Assembly: GCF_013364275.1 (NCBI RefSeq) | Contig: NZ_CP054932.1 | Span: 7,254,001-7,318,000, forward strand | Reading direction: 5' to 3' | Length of the DNA stretch: 64,000 bases | Origin: Actinomadura sp. NAK00032 | GTDB lineage: Bacteria > Actinomycetota > Actinomycetes > Streptosporangiales > Streptosporangiaceae | Shown here: positions 43,268 through 52,520 of the stretch, piece by piece | Layout: every line of letters starts with the position of its first letter | Position numbering within the stretch: position 1 is the stretch's first letter | The notes under the pieces: generated by a model | Told to the model about the DNA's origin: nothing | What the model saw: only the letters and a program-made list of their open reading frames with translations | The model's database searches: none | Made by a program: the position numbers and the translations under genes

Positions 43268-44031
43268 GGACGGCCTCCGTAGTAGTGCCGGTGCTGGTCA
43301 CCGCGGATGTAGGTGCGCGCGTAGACCGTCTCGACGTGGACGGACCCCGGCGGCTGCGCGGACGGCGGCTCCCCCTCCCGTTCCGGTGGCGGAGCGCTCT
43401 CGCCGGCGGTGGCGGCCTCGGCGGCCTCGGCAGCCTCGTCCGGGAGGTCGAGGGTGTGCGGGTCGGGCCCGCCGGGAAGCCAGAGCCAGCCGTCGCCGTC
43501 GCGGTCGCCGTTCAGCCGGGCCACCCGGACCCGCCGCAGCTCCGCGGGTTCGAGCGACGTCATGCCCGCCTCGACCGACTCCCGGAAGACGAGCTCGGAC
43601 ACGATCACGCCGAGGTCGGCGTCCGCCCGGTCCAGCGCGGCGCGCAGCGGGTCGCAGTTGCACAGCCGCGTCACCGCCACCGGCGCCGTCCCGCTGAAGC
43701 CGTTGGCGACCTCGGTGGCCGGACCGTGGTGGATCGCCAGCCGCATCCGGGTCCGCGCCCGGTCGGCCGCCAGCCGGTTGCGGGCGCGCAGCTCCCCGTT
43801 CAGCTCGCGGACGAACCGGCCCGCGAGCACCTCGGCGGACACCTCGTGCGGGAGCACCATCAGCAGCCCGTCGCCGCTGCCCTGCTCCTTCCACGCCGCG
43901 GCGTCCAGCCCGCTGTGGCCGGCCGCCTCCCGCAGGGACTCCACGAGGTTGCGCTGGAGCAGCTCCTGGACGTTCTGCGGCGCGGCTCCGTAGCCCTGCA
44001 GATCGGCGGCCATGACCATGCGGTAGCTCAT
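43264..44031 (-). CDS. Class III nucleotide cyclase-like protein
   Basis: 255 residues. Residues 1-170 resemble a class III cyclase fold: MVMAADLQGYG with a metal-type Asp, WKEQGSGDGLLMVLP with the second Asp, and RMRLAIHHGPA. Whether it makes a cyclic nucleotide or only binds nucleotide is unclear. The C-terminal tail is acidic and Pro-rich and ends YIRGDQHRHYYGGRP, a motif shared with the next protein. A paralogous domain is in the gene at 61565-62878. Confidence 0.65.
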   Translation of the reverse strand: MSYRMVMAADLQGYGAAPQNVQELLQRNLVESLREAAGHSGLDAAAWKEQGSGDGLLMVLPHEVSAEVLAGRFVRELNGELRARNRLAADRARTRMRLAIHHGPATEVANGFSGTAPVAVTRLCNCDPLRAALDRADADLGVIVSELVFRESVEAGMTSLEPAELRRVRVARLNGDRDGDGWLWLPGGPDPHTLDLPDEAAEAAEAATAGESAPPPEREGEPPSAQPPGSVHVETVYARTYIRGDQHRHYYGGRP

Positions 44032-46274
44032 CGGACCTCCCCACTGCCGCCCGGCGCGACGACGACGCTGTAGACGGTCGTGCCGAGCCCGCGCAGGTGC
44101 TGGTCGAGCTTGCGGCCGTCGACGTCCAGCAGCCGGCCCACGGCATTGTCTGGATCATCACGCTCGTCCGGGTACGTCCGGATCACCGCGTCCACGGCGT
44201 GGTCGACCCGCTGGTGCAGCGGCTGGAGCCGGGCGCGGATCTGCGGCAGCGTCATGGTGTCGTCGGCCAGCATGTCCCCGATCCGGGACACGAACGCCCG
44301 CACGATGTCGTCGAGGAACGCCAGCGCCCCGCGCGCCCGCAGCGTCGGGCCGAAGACGAACTCGCCGATCGCCCCGTACCGGTCGCCGTGGGCCTCGGCG
44401 CGCGGCACGGAGACGCCGCGCGCGTCGGCGTCGAACCGGGTCCGCCAGAACTCCTGCACCCGGGCGTCGGCGATCGCGATGACCTGGAGCGCCTGCCGGC
44501 ACAGCCGGTCCGCGGCGTCGAACCTGCCGCGCCGGTCGGGGTCGGTCCAGACCCGCGCCGCGCCCGCCGCCGTGTCCGCCCCGGGGGCGGGCGGCGGCGT
44601 GCGCAGCGCCGCGATCTCCCGGCGCATCTCGAAGAGCAGTTCGTACACCTCCTCCCGGTCGTTCGCCGCGAGGCGGGAGTGCAGCGTCGCCGCCAGGTCG
44701 TCGTGGAAGGTGTCGGAGTCCCAGTGCAGGACGCGGGTGAACGCCCGCCCGATCTCGTCGCCGAACGCGGCGGCCAGCGGCCCCGCCATCACGAGCACGA
44801 CGTCGCGGGCGTGCGCGCCGCCGCGCGCCAGGGCGTCCGCCCGGCGCAGCAGCCGGCCCCGCTCGTCGGTGGACACCACCGGCCCGCTGACGATCAGCGC
44901 GCACTCCGCGCCGCCCCGCCGGGAGCGGGCCCACAGGTCAGGTCCCCGGTCCGGCTCCGGCCGGCGGACGCGCTCGACGTGGTACCCCAGTTCGATGCAC
45001 CAGCCCGTCAGCTTGGTCCGCACATGGTCGGGCGTGTCCGGCGCGCACAGCGACCGGCTCGCGTCGCGGATCTGCCGGGGGCCGATCGAACCCGTGGCGG
45101 GGCGCCGCTCGTAGGCGTGGTGGCAGAGGGTGATGGTCCGCCGCGGATGCCCGTCGGTGATCCTCCACAGCTCCTGCACGGCCTCCTCGGTGAACGGGTG
45201 CGGGCCCCCGCCGCCGCCTCCGGGATGCCGCGCCTTGACGATGTACGCCGTGATCTCCTCGGTGGTGAGCCCGGACGGGACGATCCGCGTGACCACCCGG
45301 GCCCGGACGCCGTCCGGCAGCGCCTCCCAGAAGTCGAGCAGCCCGCAGACGACGAGCAGCGCCCCGGTCTCGGCGGCCCAGCCGGTCAGCTCCATCAGCG
45401 TCGCGGCCACCTCGGTGAGGCCGTCGCCGCCGCGCGGGCTGATCTGGTGCAGCTCGTCCAGGACGAGCGCCATCCGGCCGCCCGTCCACGCGCACAGCCT
45501 GGACAGCGCGCGCAGCGCCCGCAGCGCCCGGTCGTCCCGGTCGACGGGCGGGGTGTGCACGCCGCGGTCGGCGAGCAGCCGCGCGTCGCCCTCCGGCCGG
45601 TGCTCGACGCCGCACAGCCACCGCCAGGCCGCGGCGCCCGCCGCCGTGTGCCACACCAGGCCGAGGACGGTGGCCAGCTCCGCGTCGCCCTCGGCGATCA
45701 CCGTGAGCCGCTCGTGCAGCCGGTGCATCTCGTCGACGGGCAGCTCGTCGGACGCGGCGGGCGGCGGCGCGTCCGGGTCCGTCCCGCTGCCGCGCCACAG
45801 CCCGCCGTACAGGTCCCGGACCATCTTCTCGACGGTGCCGAACAGCAGTACCCCGGCGGCGGTGTCGACCGGCCGGATCGGGCCGCCGGTGCCGGACCCG
45901 GGCGGTGCCAGCAGCCGCCGGTGCAGCGTGAGGACGGTGTCCCTCGGCTGCCCGGAGACGACCAGCAGGACGGGCCGGGCCGCCGCGCTGCGGACCAGCT
46001 CGGCCAGCAGCGTCCAGGCCAGGTGGCTCTTGCCGGTGCCGTACTCGCCGAGGATCGCCGCGACCCGCCCGGACGCGCCCGGGTCGCCGCGCCGGTCGGA
46101 CCGGGCGGTGAGGAAGTCGACCGCGAGGCGCCGGACGTCGCGGACGGCGCCGGTCTCCACGTGCACGGTGACGCCGGTGCCGCCGAGCCGCACCTCCGGC
46201 ACCTTCGGGAACGGGTTGGCCGCCCGGTCGCGGGGGCGGTCGCGGGGCTCGCCGCGCGGGCTCGGCCGGTTCAC
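44028..46274 (-). CDS. AAA+ ATPase with GEYGTGKSH P-loop
   Basis: 748 residues. The N-terminal segment has NPFPKVPEVRL, then Walker A GEYGTGKSH (76-84) and Walker B MALVLDELHQI (Asp273, Glu274). The P-loop type recalls BrxC/PglY-like ATPases, but no other BREX gene is present. The C-terminal 350 residues are mixed and may include a winged-helix (near ELWRITDGHPRRTITL) and a restriction-like fold (GPDLWARSRRGGAECALIVS), the last only a guess. GTGA overlap with the upstream gene. Confidence 0.75.
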   Translation of the reverse strand: MNRPSPRGEPRDRPRDRAANPFPKVPEVRLGGTGVTVHVETGAVRDVRRLAVDFLTARSDRRGDPGASGRVAAILGEYGTGKSHLAWTLLAELVRSAAARPVLLVVSGQPRDTVLTLHRRLLAPPGSGTGGPIRPVDTAAGVLLFGTVEKMVRDLYGGLWRGSGTDPDAPPPAASDELPVDEMHRLHERLTVIAEGDAELATVLGLVWHTAAGAAAWRWLCGVEHRPEGDARLLADRGVHTPPVDRDDRALRALRALSRLCAWTGGRMALVLDELHQISPRGGDGLTEVAATLMELTGWAAETGALLVVCGLLDFWEALPDGVRARVVTRIVPSGLTTEEITAYIVKARHPGGGGGGPHPFTEEAVQELWRITDGHPRRTITLCHHAYERRPATGSIGPRQIRDASRSLCAPDTPDHVRTKLTGWCIELGYHVERVRRPEPDRGPDLWARSRRGGAECALIVSGPVVSTDERGRLLRRADALARGGAHARDVVLVMAGPLAAAFGDEIGRAFTRVLHWDSDTFHDDLAATLHSRLAANDREEVYELLFEMRREIAALRTPPPAPGADTAAGAARVWTDPDRRGRFDAADRLCRQALQVIAIADARVQEFWRTRFDADARGVSVPRAEAHGDRYGAIGEFVFGPTLRARGALAFLDDIVRAFVSRIGDMLADDTMTLPQIRARLQPLHQRVDHAVDAVIRTYPDERDDPDNAVGRLLDVDGRKLDQHLRGLGTTVYSVVVAPGGSGEVR

Positions 46275-47155
46275 GGCGCACCGGTCCTGACAGCGGCCGC
46301 GAGGTAGTGGTGGACGGCGACGCGCGGCGCGCGCGACTCGATCGCGGCCTCGAACGCCCGATGGCAGAGCACGTTGAACCAGGTCAGGTTGTTCGGGCTG
46401 ATGCTGGCGCGCTGCCGCGCCAGCGCCCGCAGCAGCACCGCCGGGTCGAGGTCGAGCAGCGCGCGCAGCCGCTCCGCGCCGCCCAGCCGGGCGCGCAGGA
46501 ACGCCATCAGCTCCCGGTCGCTGAACGGCTCCAGCGGCACCGCCGTGACGAGCGGCGCGTCCGGGCTGCGCCCGATGCCCTCCCGCACCCGGTGCCAGTC
46601 GGCCTCCTCCCAGTACGGGAACTCGAAGACGTAGACGCTGCCGTTCGCCTCGGCCGCCGCCCGCGCGCAGCCGAGCACCCGCTCGGCGATGGCCGCCGGC
46701 CGCAGGCTGGGATCGGGGCGCGGGAGCCGGGCGGCGAAGCCGCGCCCGTCCAGCGCGCGGCCGAGGTCGCGGTGGGCCTCGACCGGGTCGGCGTCCCGCG
46801 CCTCCCGCAGCGCCGCGCGCAGCTCGCCGGGCAGCCCGGCGGCGGCGCGCATCACCGCCAGGCAGTCCGCCGGGCCGGCGACGTCGCCGGCCGGCCGCGC
46901 CGAGAGGTCGGCCGGCAGCCGGCCCGCCCGCTCGTAGTGGTGCAGGCAGCGGTGGGCCAGCACCGACTTGCCGAGGTGCGGGCGGCCGGCGATGAGCACC
47001 ACCCCGCCGCCGGTCTCCGGGGGGTCGGGCCGGTCCGCGAAGGCGATGTAGCCGTCCCGCAGCTCGGGTCCGGGGCAGGACGGACCGTGCGGGCCCAGGT
47101 CGGGAGGCCGCGCCGGGAAGGGGTTGTCGGCCAGGGGAGCGGCGCCCTTGCTCAT
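46271..47155 (-). CDS. P-loop ATPase (paralogue A of a tandem pair)
   Basis: 294 residues with NPFPARPPD near the start and Walker A IAGRPHLGKSVLAHRCLHHY. Later VYVFEFPYWEEADW fills the place of VFVYEYNANVWPDDW in the next protein, so the two are paralogues. Walker B is not typical. It could act as a switch or adaptor ATPase. ATGA overlap on both sides. Confidence 0.72.
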   Translation of the reverse strand: MSKGAAPLADNPFPARPPDLGPHGPSCPGPELRDGYIAFADRPDPPETGGGVVLIAGRPHLGKSVLAHRCLHHYERAGRLPADLSARPAGDVAGPADCLAVMRAAAGLPGELRAALREARDADPVEAHRDLGRALDGRGFAARLPRPDPSLRPAAIAERVLGCARAAAEANGSVYVFEFPYWEEADWHRVREGIGRSPDAPLVTAVPLEPFSDRELMAFLRARLGGAERLRALLDLDPAVLLRALARQRASISPNNLTWFNVLCHRAFEAAIESRAPRVAVHHYLAAAVRTGAP

Positions 47156-48018
47156 GCCGCCTCCTTCTTGATCCGCATGGCCTGGTCCATCAGGTGGTCC
47201 AGGGTGATCTCGGTGCTCTGCTCGGCGATGACCCGGTCGGCCGCCAGCCGCATGAGCCTGCGGAAGCTCGCGGGGGCCAGCAGGTCCGCGCCGAGGACGT
47301 ACTTCAGGCACTTGGACATCCCGCTCTCCAGGGCGACCCGCGCGTGCGGCGAGGCGGCCATGACGCTCTGGACGTCGACCAGCAGCTCGCCCGGCGCGAC
47401 CGGGTCCAGCACGCAGGCCCGCACCTTGGCGTCGCGGTGCCGTTCGACGTCGCTGCGCAGCCGGTCCCAGTCGTCCGGCCAGACGTTCGCGTTGTACTCG
47501 TAGACGAACACGTGGTTGCCCGGCCCGGCGGCCATCGCGTACTGGCAGATCTCCCAGGCGAGCCGGTCACCGGCGCCCGTCGGCCCCTGCATGATGCAGG
47601 GCAGCCGCACGACCAGCTTCCGGTCGGCGTGGCCCATCACCTTGCGCAGGCCGTCCGCCCACGCCGCGTCGTCGATCTCGGCGTCGGGGACCTCGCCGGG
47701 ACGCAGCGCGCCGGTCTGGGCGCGCAGCTTGCCGAGCACCTTGCGGCGGCGGGCGAGGCATCCCTCGAACGGCCCCTCCGGCAGCAGCTCGATCGGGGTC
47801 AGGCCCTGCGCCTGGTACTCGTGCAGCAGCCGGTGCCCGTAGACCGACTTGCCGTGGCCGGACGGCCCGGCGACCAGCACGACGCTGCCCCGGACGTGGT
47901 CGAGCGGCAGGGGCGCCGGGGCGTTGGTGAACCGGACGAAGTCCTGGGGCTGGTAGGGGCAGTCGGAGTTGTCCCAGCAGGGCTCGAAGTCGCCGAAGTC
48001 GTCGTCGAACGGGTTCAC
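47152..48018 (-). CDS. P-loop ATPase (paralogue B of a tandem pair)
   Basis: 288 residues starting MNPFDDDFGDFEPC with a CPYQPQDF segment and Walker A VAGPSGHGKSVYGHRLLHEY. The HRLLHEY and VYEY elements match paralogue A. Three Cys in the first 50 residues (CW, CPY) may bind metal. Function unknown. The GTG at 48018 overlaps the membrane-protein gene by four bases. Confidence 0.72.
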   Translation of the reverse strand: MNPFDDDFGDFEPCWDNSDCPYQPQDFVRFTNAPAPLPLDHVRGSVVLVAGPSGHGKSVYGHRLLHEYQAQGLTPIELLPEGPFEGCLARRRKVLGKLRAQTGALRPGEVPDAEIDDAAWADGLRKVMGHADRKLVVRLPCIMQGPTGAGDRLAWEICQYAMAAGPGNHVFVYEYNANVWPDDWDRLRSDVERHRDAKVRACVLDPVAPGELLVDVQSVMAASPHARVALESGMSKCLKYVLGADLLAPASFRRLMRLAADRVIAEQSTEITLDHLMDQAMRIKKEAA

Positions 48019-48815
48019 GGCCGCCCCTCCGCCACCGGGACGGGCACGCCGCGGACCGCCCGCCGCAGCGCGCGCTCCAGCCGCCGGACCGCCTCCTCGC
48101 TCGCCGCCTTCTGGAACCCCGTGCCGACCAGGTCCTGGTGCGTCCGGTCCAGCAGGCGGTCCAGGTTCTGTCGGTCGGCGTCACGCAGCCCGGCGCGCAG
48201 GATCGCCGCGCCGAGTTCCACCCTGCGGCCTTCGAGTGCCGCCGCGTCCGGCGCGTGCTCCCAGGTGCGGGCGAGACGTACCTCCTGCGCCGCCTTGAGG
48301 TACTCCGCCGCCGCCGTGTTGAGCTGGTCGGCGAGGGTCTGGCGCCGCACGGAGCGGGCGGCGGACGCGGACGTCGCGGCGGTGAGCAGCCCGCCGAGGA
48401 CGAGCGTGAACACCGGGTTGGTGAGGACGCGGCGCCACAGCGGCGGCCGGGGCGGCGGGTCCTGCAGCGCCTTCGCCCCGGTCAGCACGGCCAGCGGCGC
48501 GCACGCGCGCGCGAACCCGCCCGGGTCCTTGCGGCTCCACTCGTCGGCGGTGAGGGGCGCGCCGGGCCGCCCGCCGCGCATCGGCCGCACCGCCGTGCCG
48601 GTGCTGCCGGGCGCGGCCGCGCCGAGCCGGACCGCGACGCGCACCAGCTCCGCCCGCTGCCCGTCCGACAGGCAGTGCACCCGGCGCGCGTCCGCGCGGA
48701 CCCGGTCGCCGGCGCCCGCCTCCCCCAGCTCACCGAGGAGGACGGCCGCGCCGAGCGCGGCGACCGCGCAGCCGGCGGCGAGCCGCCTCCAGTGCTCCCC
48801 GAACCATCCGGCCAT
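48015..48815 (-). CDS. Membrane protein with two helices, unknown family
   Basis: 266 residues. A first membrane helix lies near 12-30 (AGCAVAALGAAVLLGELG) and a second near 130-148 (PVFTLVLGGLLTAATSA). The segment between is probably extracytoplasmic; the long charged C-terminus is cytoplasmic and helical. Likely a membrane anchor for the system. The start at 48815 leaves five bases after the upstream gene. Confidence 0.65.
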   Translation of the reverse strand: MAGWFGEHWRRLAAGCAVAALGAAVLLGELGEAGAGDRVRADARRVHCLSDGQRAELVRVAVRLGAAAPGSTGTAVRPMRGGRPGAPLTADEWSRKDPGGFARACAPLAVLTGAKALQDPPPRPPLWRRVLTNPVFTLVLGGLLTAATSASAARSVRRQTLADQLNTAAAEYLKAAQEVRLARTWEHAPDAAALEGRRVELGAAILRAGLRDADRQNLDRLLDRTHQDLVGTGFQKAASEEAVRRLERALRRAVRGVPVPVAEGRP

Positions 48816-48820
48816 CGGCG

Positions 48821-50560
48821 TCAGGCCAGCCGGAGGACGACGAGGACGGCGAGCAGCGCGGGCCACGTCCAGACGAGGAACCCGACGGCGGTGCCGGGCA
48901 GCCACCGGCCCGGCAGCAGCAGCGCCGCCGCCACCACGGACTCCTGCGGGGGCGCGGGTGCCGGCCCGGCGGGCGCGGTCCTGTCCTCCGCGCGCTGCGC
49001 GAGGGCGTAGCCGAGGCAGCGCTCCGCCAGCCAGTCGGCGCGGTCCGGCTCCAGCCGGGCCGCCAGCACCCCGAGCGCGTCGGCGATCACCGGCGCCAGC
49101 CCGCCGTTGGCGTGCGCGCGCCGCAGCCGGTCCTCCAGTGCGTCGTCGCCGAAGCTCGCGGCGAACAGCGGCTCCATCAGCGCGGCCATCCGGGCGGTGC
49201 CGTCCGGCAGGCCGGCGACGCGGTCGGCGAACCAGCGCTCGCCCTCCATGACGTGCAGGACGCTGGAGAACCCCTCCCGGTCGAGGACGGCGCCGCGGGC
49301 GGTGCGCGCGGCGACCCAGTCGACGATGCGGGCGGTGCCGGCGGGCGCCGTGGTCTCGCGGAGCAGCTGGTAGAGCCGTACGAGATGGCGGTCTCCGCGC
49401 GGCGGCACCGGAACGGACGGCGCGCGGACGGGCTCGGGCCGCGGCCCCACAGCGGGCCCCGCGGCGGCCGGAACCGGCTCCGGCGCGGGCACGGGCGACC
49501 ACCGCGCCCCGCGCCCCGGGACCCGGGCGGGCTGCCGCGCGTCGGGCACGCGGCCGGGGTCGATGGCCTCGGTGATCTCCTTGCTGCACGCGACCGCCAG
49601 GATCTTGTCCTGCAGCGTCGCGCAGCCCTGCACGACGGGGCGGACGAGCCGCGCGGCGTCGTCGCCGAACGCGGCATAGGCCTCCGCGAGCAGCCCCGCG
49701 GCGGCGGACAGGTCGCCCTGCGGCGCGGCGGGGTCGCCGGGCCGGACCTCGCGCGGCCCCTCGTGCAGCGGCGGCCCCTCCAGCCCGCGGTCGCGGAACG
49801 CCACGGCCGGCTCGGTCCGCCCGTCGCCGCCGGTGAGCGGCGCCTCGCAGGTGGAGAACGCGGCGCGCCAGCCGTCGAGGGGCCGCCCGTCCGCGTCGGT
49901 CAGCAGCGGCTTCAGGATGCGGCGCGACGCCCACAGCAGCGCCAGCGCGCGGCTGGAGGCGACCGGGCCGCGGATCTCCTCCGGGGGCAGGACCATCGTC
50001 ACCGGCCGGGCCGGGTCCTCCAGGACGGCCGCGAGGAGCGCGGCGAGCCCCGGCGCCCGCCTCGCCCGTTCTTCGAGGTCCTCCGGCGCGGCGGCGTTGC
50101 CGATCAGATGGCTGAAGCTCATCGGCTGCAGCGGGCTCCCCCTGCCGACCTGACCCGGCAGCCGGCTGAAGATGCCGCGCGGGTCGGAGGCCGCGATGAG
50201 CATCGCGATGTCGGCGGTCAGCGTGGTGCTCAGCCCGATGAGCGCGCGCGCCACCAGGTGCAGCCGGTCGGCGCCCGCTCCCCTGCCCGCACCGGAGACC
50301 GCGTTGCCCGGACTCATCGCCCGCGGGTCGACACTGCGCAGGATGAGCGCCGCCATCCCGTCCGGGTAGGTGAGGTAGACGGCGCTGGACGGCGCCTCCG
50401 CCGCCGCCGACCGGCCCCGCGCCGACACTCCGGCGTGCTTCTTCAACCGGGTGTTCCAGCTCTCGAACTGGGTCCGCGACTCGAACGACCAGGCGATGCC
50501 GGTGAGGTCGTAGTCGGGGTCCCAGCGGAACTCGATCTGGTGGATGGGTGCGTCGGTCAT
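48821..50560 (-). CDS. GAP1-like domain protein with C-terminal membrane anchor
   Basis: 579 residues. The first 300 resemble the N-terminal domain of the next gene's product: HQxxFRW opening, AALILRS, LTxxxA, LLWA. GTPase-associated proteins of the GAP1 class are described next to such GTPases in conflict systems; the match is by recall and pattern. A helical, Pro/Ala-broken middle and one membrane helix at the very C-terminus (FLVWTWPALLAVLVVLRLA) follow. It probably regulates or scaffolds the adjacent GTPase. Confidence 0.6.
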   Translation of the reverse strand: MTDAPIHQIEFRWDPDYDLTGIAWSFESRTQFESWNTRLKKHAGVSARGRSAAAEAPSSAVYLTYPDGMAALILRSVDPRAMSPGNAVSGAGRGAGADRLHLVARALIGLSTTLTADIAMLIAASDPRGIFSRLPGQVGRGSPLQPMSFSHLIGNAAAPEDLEERARRAPGLAALLAAVLEDPARPVTMVLPPEEIRGPVASSRALALLWASRRILKPLLTDADGRPLDGWRAAFSTCEAPLTGGDGRTEPAVAFRDRGLEGPPLHEGPREVRPGDPAAPQGDLSAAAGLLAEAYAAFGDDAARLVRPVVQGCATLQDKILAVACSKEITEAIDPGRVPDARQPARVPGRGARWSPVPAPEPVPAAAGPAVGPRPEPVRAPSVPVPPRGDRHLVRLYQLLRETTAPAGTARIVDWVAARTARGAVLDREGFSSVLHVMEGERWFADRVAGLPDGTARMAALMEPLFAASFGDDALEDRLRRAHANGGLAPVIADALGVLAARLEPDRADWLAERCLGYALAQRAEDRTAPAGPAPAPPQESVVAAALLLPGRWLPGTAVGFLVWTWPALLAVLVVLRLA

Positions 50561-50561
50561 C

Positions 50562-52517
50562 TCAGATCCCCACGTCCTGGGCCTCGGCGGAGGCCAGCAG
50601 CCCGGTCATCGCCATCAGCGCCACGAGCGGGCGCAGCACGCGCAGCGGCCGGGCGCCGCGCTCGATCGCGTCCGTCCCCGTCGCGGAGACGACGTGCAGG
50701 GTGGCCCGCTCGCACTCCTGGTAGGGCCGCGTCCACGCCCCAGCGTCCCGCTGGTGCAGGTAGCCGAACACGTCGGCGCTCTCCGCCAGCACCTCGGCGG
50801 CGTCGAGGGCGGGCGCGTCGCGGCTCAGCCAGTGCGCCACCGGGTCGTCGAACTTGTACAGGTCGGCCTTGTTCAGCACGATCGCGGCGCTCACCTTCGA
50901 CAGCCGCCCGGTGGACCGCAGCAGGCTGAGCACCGTGTTGAACGCCGGGTCGCCGAGGCTGCCCGGGGTGAAGCGCTTCGGGTCCGCCACGAAGACCAGC
51001 CCGTCGGCGATGTCGAGGAACCGCTTGGCGTCGCCGACGTTGCTCAGCTCGCCGCCCGCCACGTCGAACAGCGCCATCGCGCGCGGCCGGCCGGCGCCCG
51101 ACAGGACGAACGCGTCCGCGAACGCGACCTCGCCCTCGCGGGTCGGCGCCAGCCAGGCCGACTCGCTGAACAGCGGGTGCACCATGTCGCGCAGGAACGC
51201 CTGGTGCCGGTCGAGGTCGACGGGCTGGGCGGTGAGGCCGTACTCGCCGAGCGCGCCCCGCTCGATCTCCGCGACCATCGCGGCGGCCAGGTGCGTCTTG
51301 CCGGACGTGGTGCCGCCGATGAAGCCGTAGACGGCCGGCGACCCGTACTGCCCGTAGCCGGCGGGCAGGTAGTGCACGCCCGTCGTGCCGCCGGGGTTGG
51401 GGCAGCGCACCGCCGCCGTGCGCAGCAGCCGCGCCCGCTGCTCGGCGTTGGTGGCCCTCGGCACGGCCAGCTCCACGTACTGGGCGAGGTTCTGATCGAA
51501 GGTGTAGAGGGGCAGCTCCCCCCAGTCGAGCCGGCCCAGGCAGATCGGGCAGGAGACCTGCTCGCGCCCCGTGGACCGCGCGGCCCTGGGCTGCTCGGTC
51601 TCGGGCCGTGGGGGCTCCGGCACCGGCGCCGCGGGGGCGGGCGCGGGTACGGGACGGGTCTCCAGCGGCTCGGCCACGAGTTCCTCCGCCGTGTCCAGCA
51701 GGCGGGCGACCCGCCCGCTCATGGTGTCCAGCTCGGTCAGCCCGGCGCCGGCGCGCAGCTCGCGCAGGGCGTCGGTCCCGCCCCGCGTGTAGCGGCGGGC
51801 GAGCGCGAGCGCCGCCGGCAGCGTGCCGGGCACGGGCGGCGGGTCGTCCCCTTCCCGCCGGAACCGCAGGAACAGCCCCGGCGGGCCGGTGCGCGGCGAC
51901 CGGGCCGCGAACGTCTCGAACTTCGGCGCCCATTCGGGCCAGTCGTCCAGCCCGGAGCCGAGCACCGTGCAGATGTCGGCGACCGCCCACAGCAGCGGCA
52001 TGGTGGCGGGGGTGACGGGCGCCTCGACCAGGCGCGGCCCGTCCAGGACGTGCGACAGCAGGACGGCGAGCGGCCGCTCCAGCGCGCGGGCCCGCGCCTC
52101 GTCGGTGAGGCTCGACCGGTGCGCCATCAGCGCGTTCGGGTTCACCATCGGCGCCCGGCCGGGCAGGTCGGCGGCCGCCCACGTCCAGTCCCGCAGTTCG
52201 AGCGCGAGCCGGGGGGTGAGCACGCCGGCCGCGCCGGACAGCAGGTGCGCGGCGGCGCTGCGGACGGGGCCGGGCTGGCTGCGCCGGATCAGCACCGCCT
52301 CGTCGCCGAGCACGGCGTAGCAGAGGCCGGACTCCGGCCTGCCGCCCTCGCCGCACCGCAGCCACGGCTTGACGCGGGCGTGCAGGCGGCGCAGCTCACC
52401 GGCGGGCGAGGCGTCCAGGGAGCTGGCGACCGGGAACAGGCCCGGTTCGGCGCTGGTGCCGAACCGGCTGTCGCGGCCCCAGCGGAACAGCGTCTGGTGC
52501 AGCAGCGATGTGGCCAT
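50562..52517 (-). CDS. GTPase fused to a GAP1-like N-terminal domain
   Basis: 651 residues. Residues 1-290 are the domain shared with the neighbouring protein. A Cys knuckle (CPIC 323-326, Cys372) precedes a TRAFAC-type GTPase with P-loop GGTTSGKTH (401-409), G3 DVAGG (485-489), G4 NKAD (549-552) and G5 SAT (611-613). All nucleotide motifs are intact. It resembles the DO-GTPase class described in GTPase-centred conflict systems. Starts ATG at 52517, three bases after the pseudokinase stop. Confidence 0.78.
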   Translation of the reverse strand: MATSLLHQTLFRWGRDSRFGTSAEPGLFPVASSLDASPAGELRRLHARVKPWLRCGEGGRPESGLCYAVLGDEAVLIRRSQPGPVRSAAAHLLSGAAGVLTPRLALELRDWTWAAADLPGRAPMVNPNALMAHRSSLTDEARARALERPLAVLLSHVLDGPRLVEAPVTPATMPLLWAVADICTVLGSGLDDWPEWAPKFETFAARSPRTGPPGLFLRFRREGDDPPPVPGTLPAALALARRYTRGGTDALRELRAGAGLTELDTMSGRVARLLDTAEELVAEPLETRPVPAPAPAAPVPEPPRPETEQPRAARSTGREQVSCPICLGRLDWGELPLYTFDQNLAQYVELAVPRATNAEQRARLLRTAAVRCPNPGGTTGVHYLPAGYGQYGSPAVYGFIGGTTSGKTHLAAAMVAEIERGALGEYGLTAQPVDLDRHQAFLRDMVHPLFSESAWLAPTREGEVAFADAFVLSGAGRPRAMALFDVAGGELSNVGDAKRFLDIADGLVFVADPKRFTPGSLGDPAFNTVLSLLRSTGRLSKVSAAIVLNKADLYKFDDPVAHWLSRDAPALDAAEVLAESADVFGYLHQRDAGAWTRPYQECERATLHVVSATGTDAIERGARPLRVLRPLVALMAMTGLLASAEAQDVGI

Positions 52518-52520
52518 CGG

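Noticed and set aside
44028..46274. BREX or Pgl phage-defence ATPase
   Set aside because: The GEYGTGKSH loop is similar, but there is no PglX methyltransferase, PglZ phosphatase or Lon-like gene in the island.
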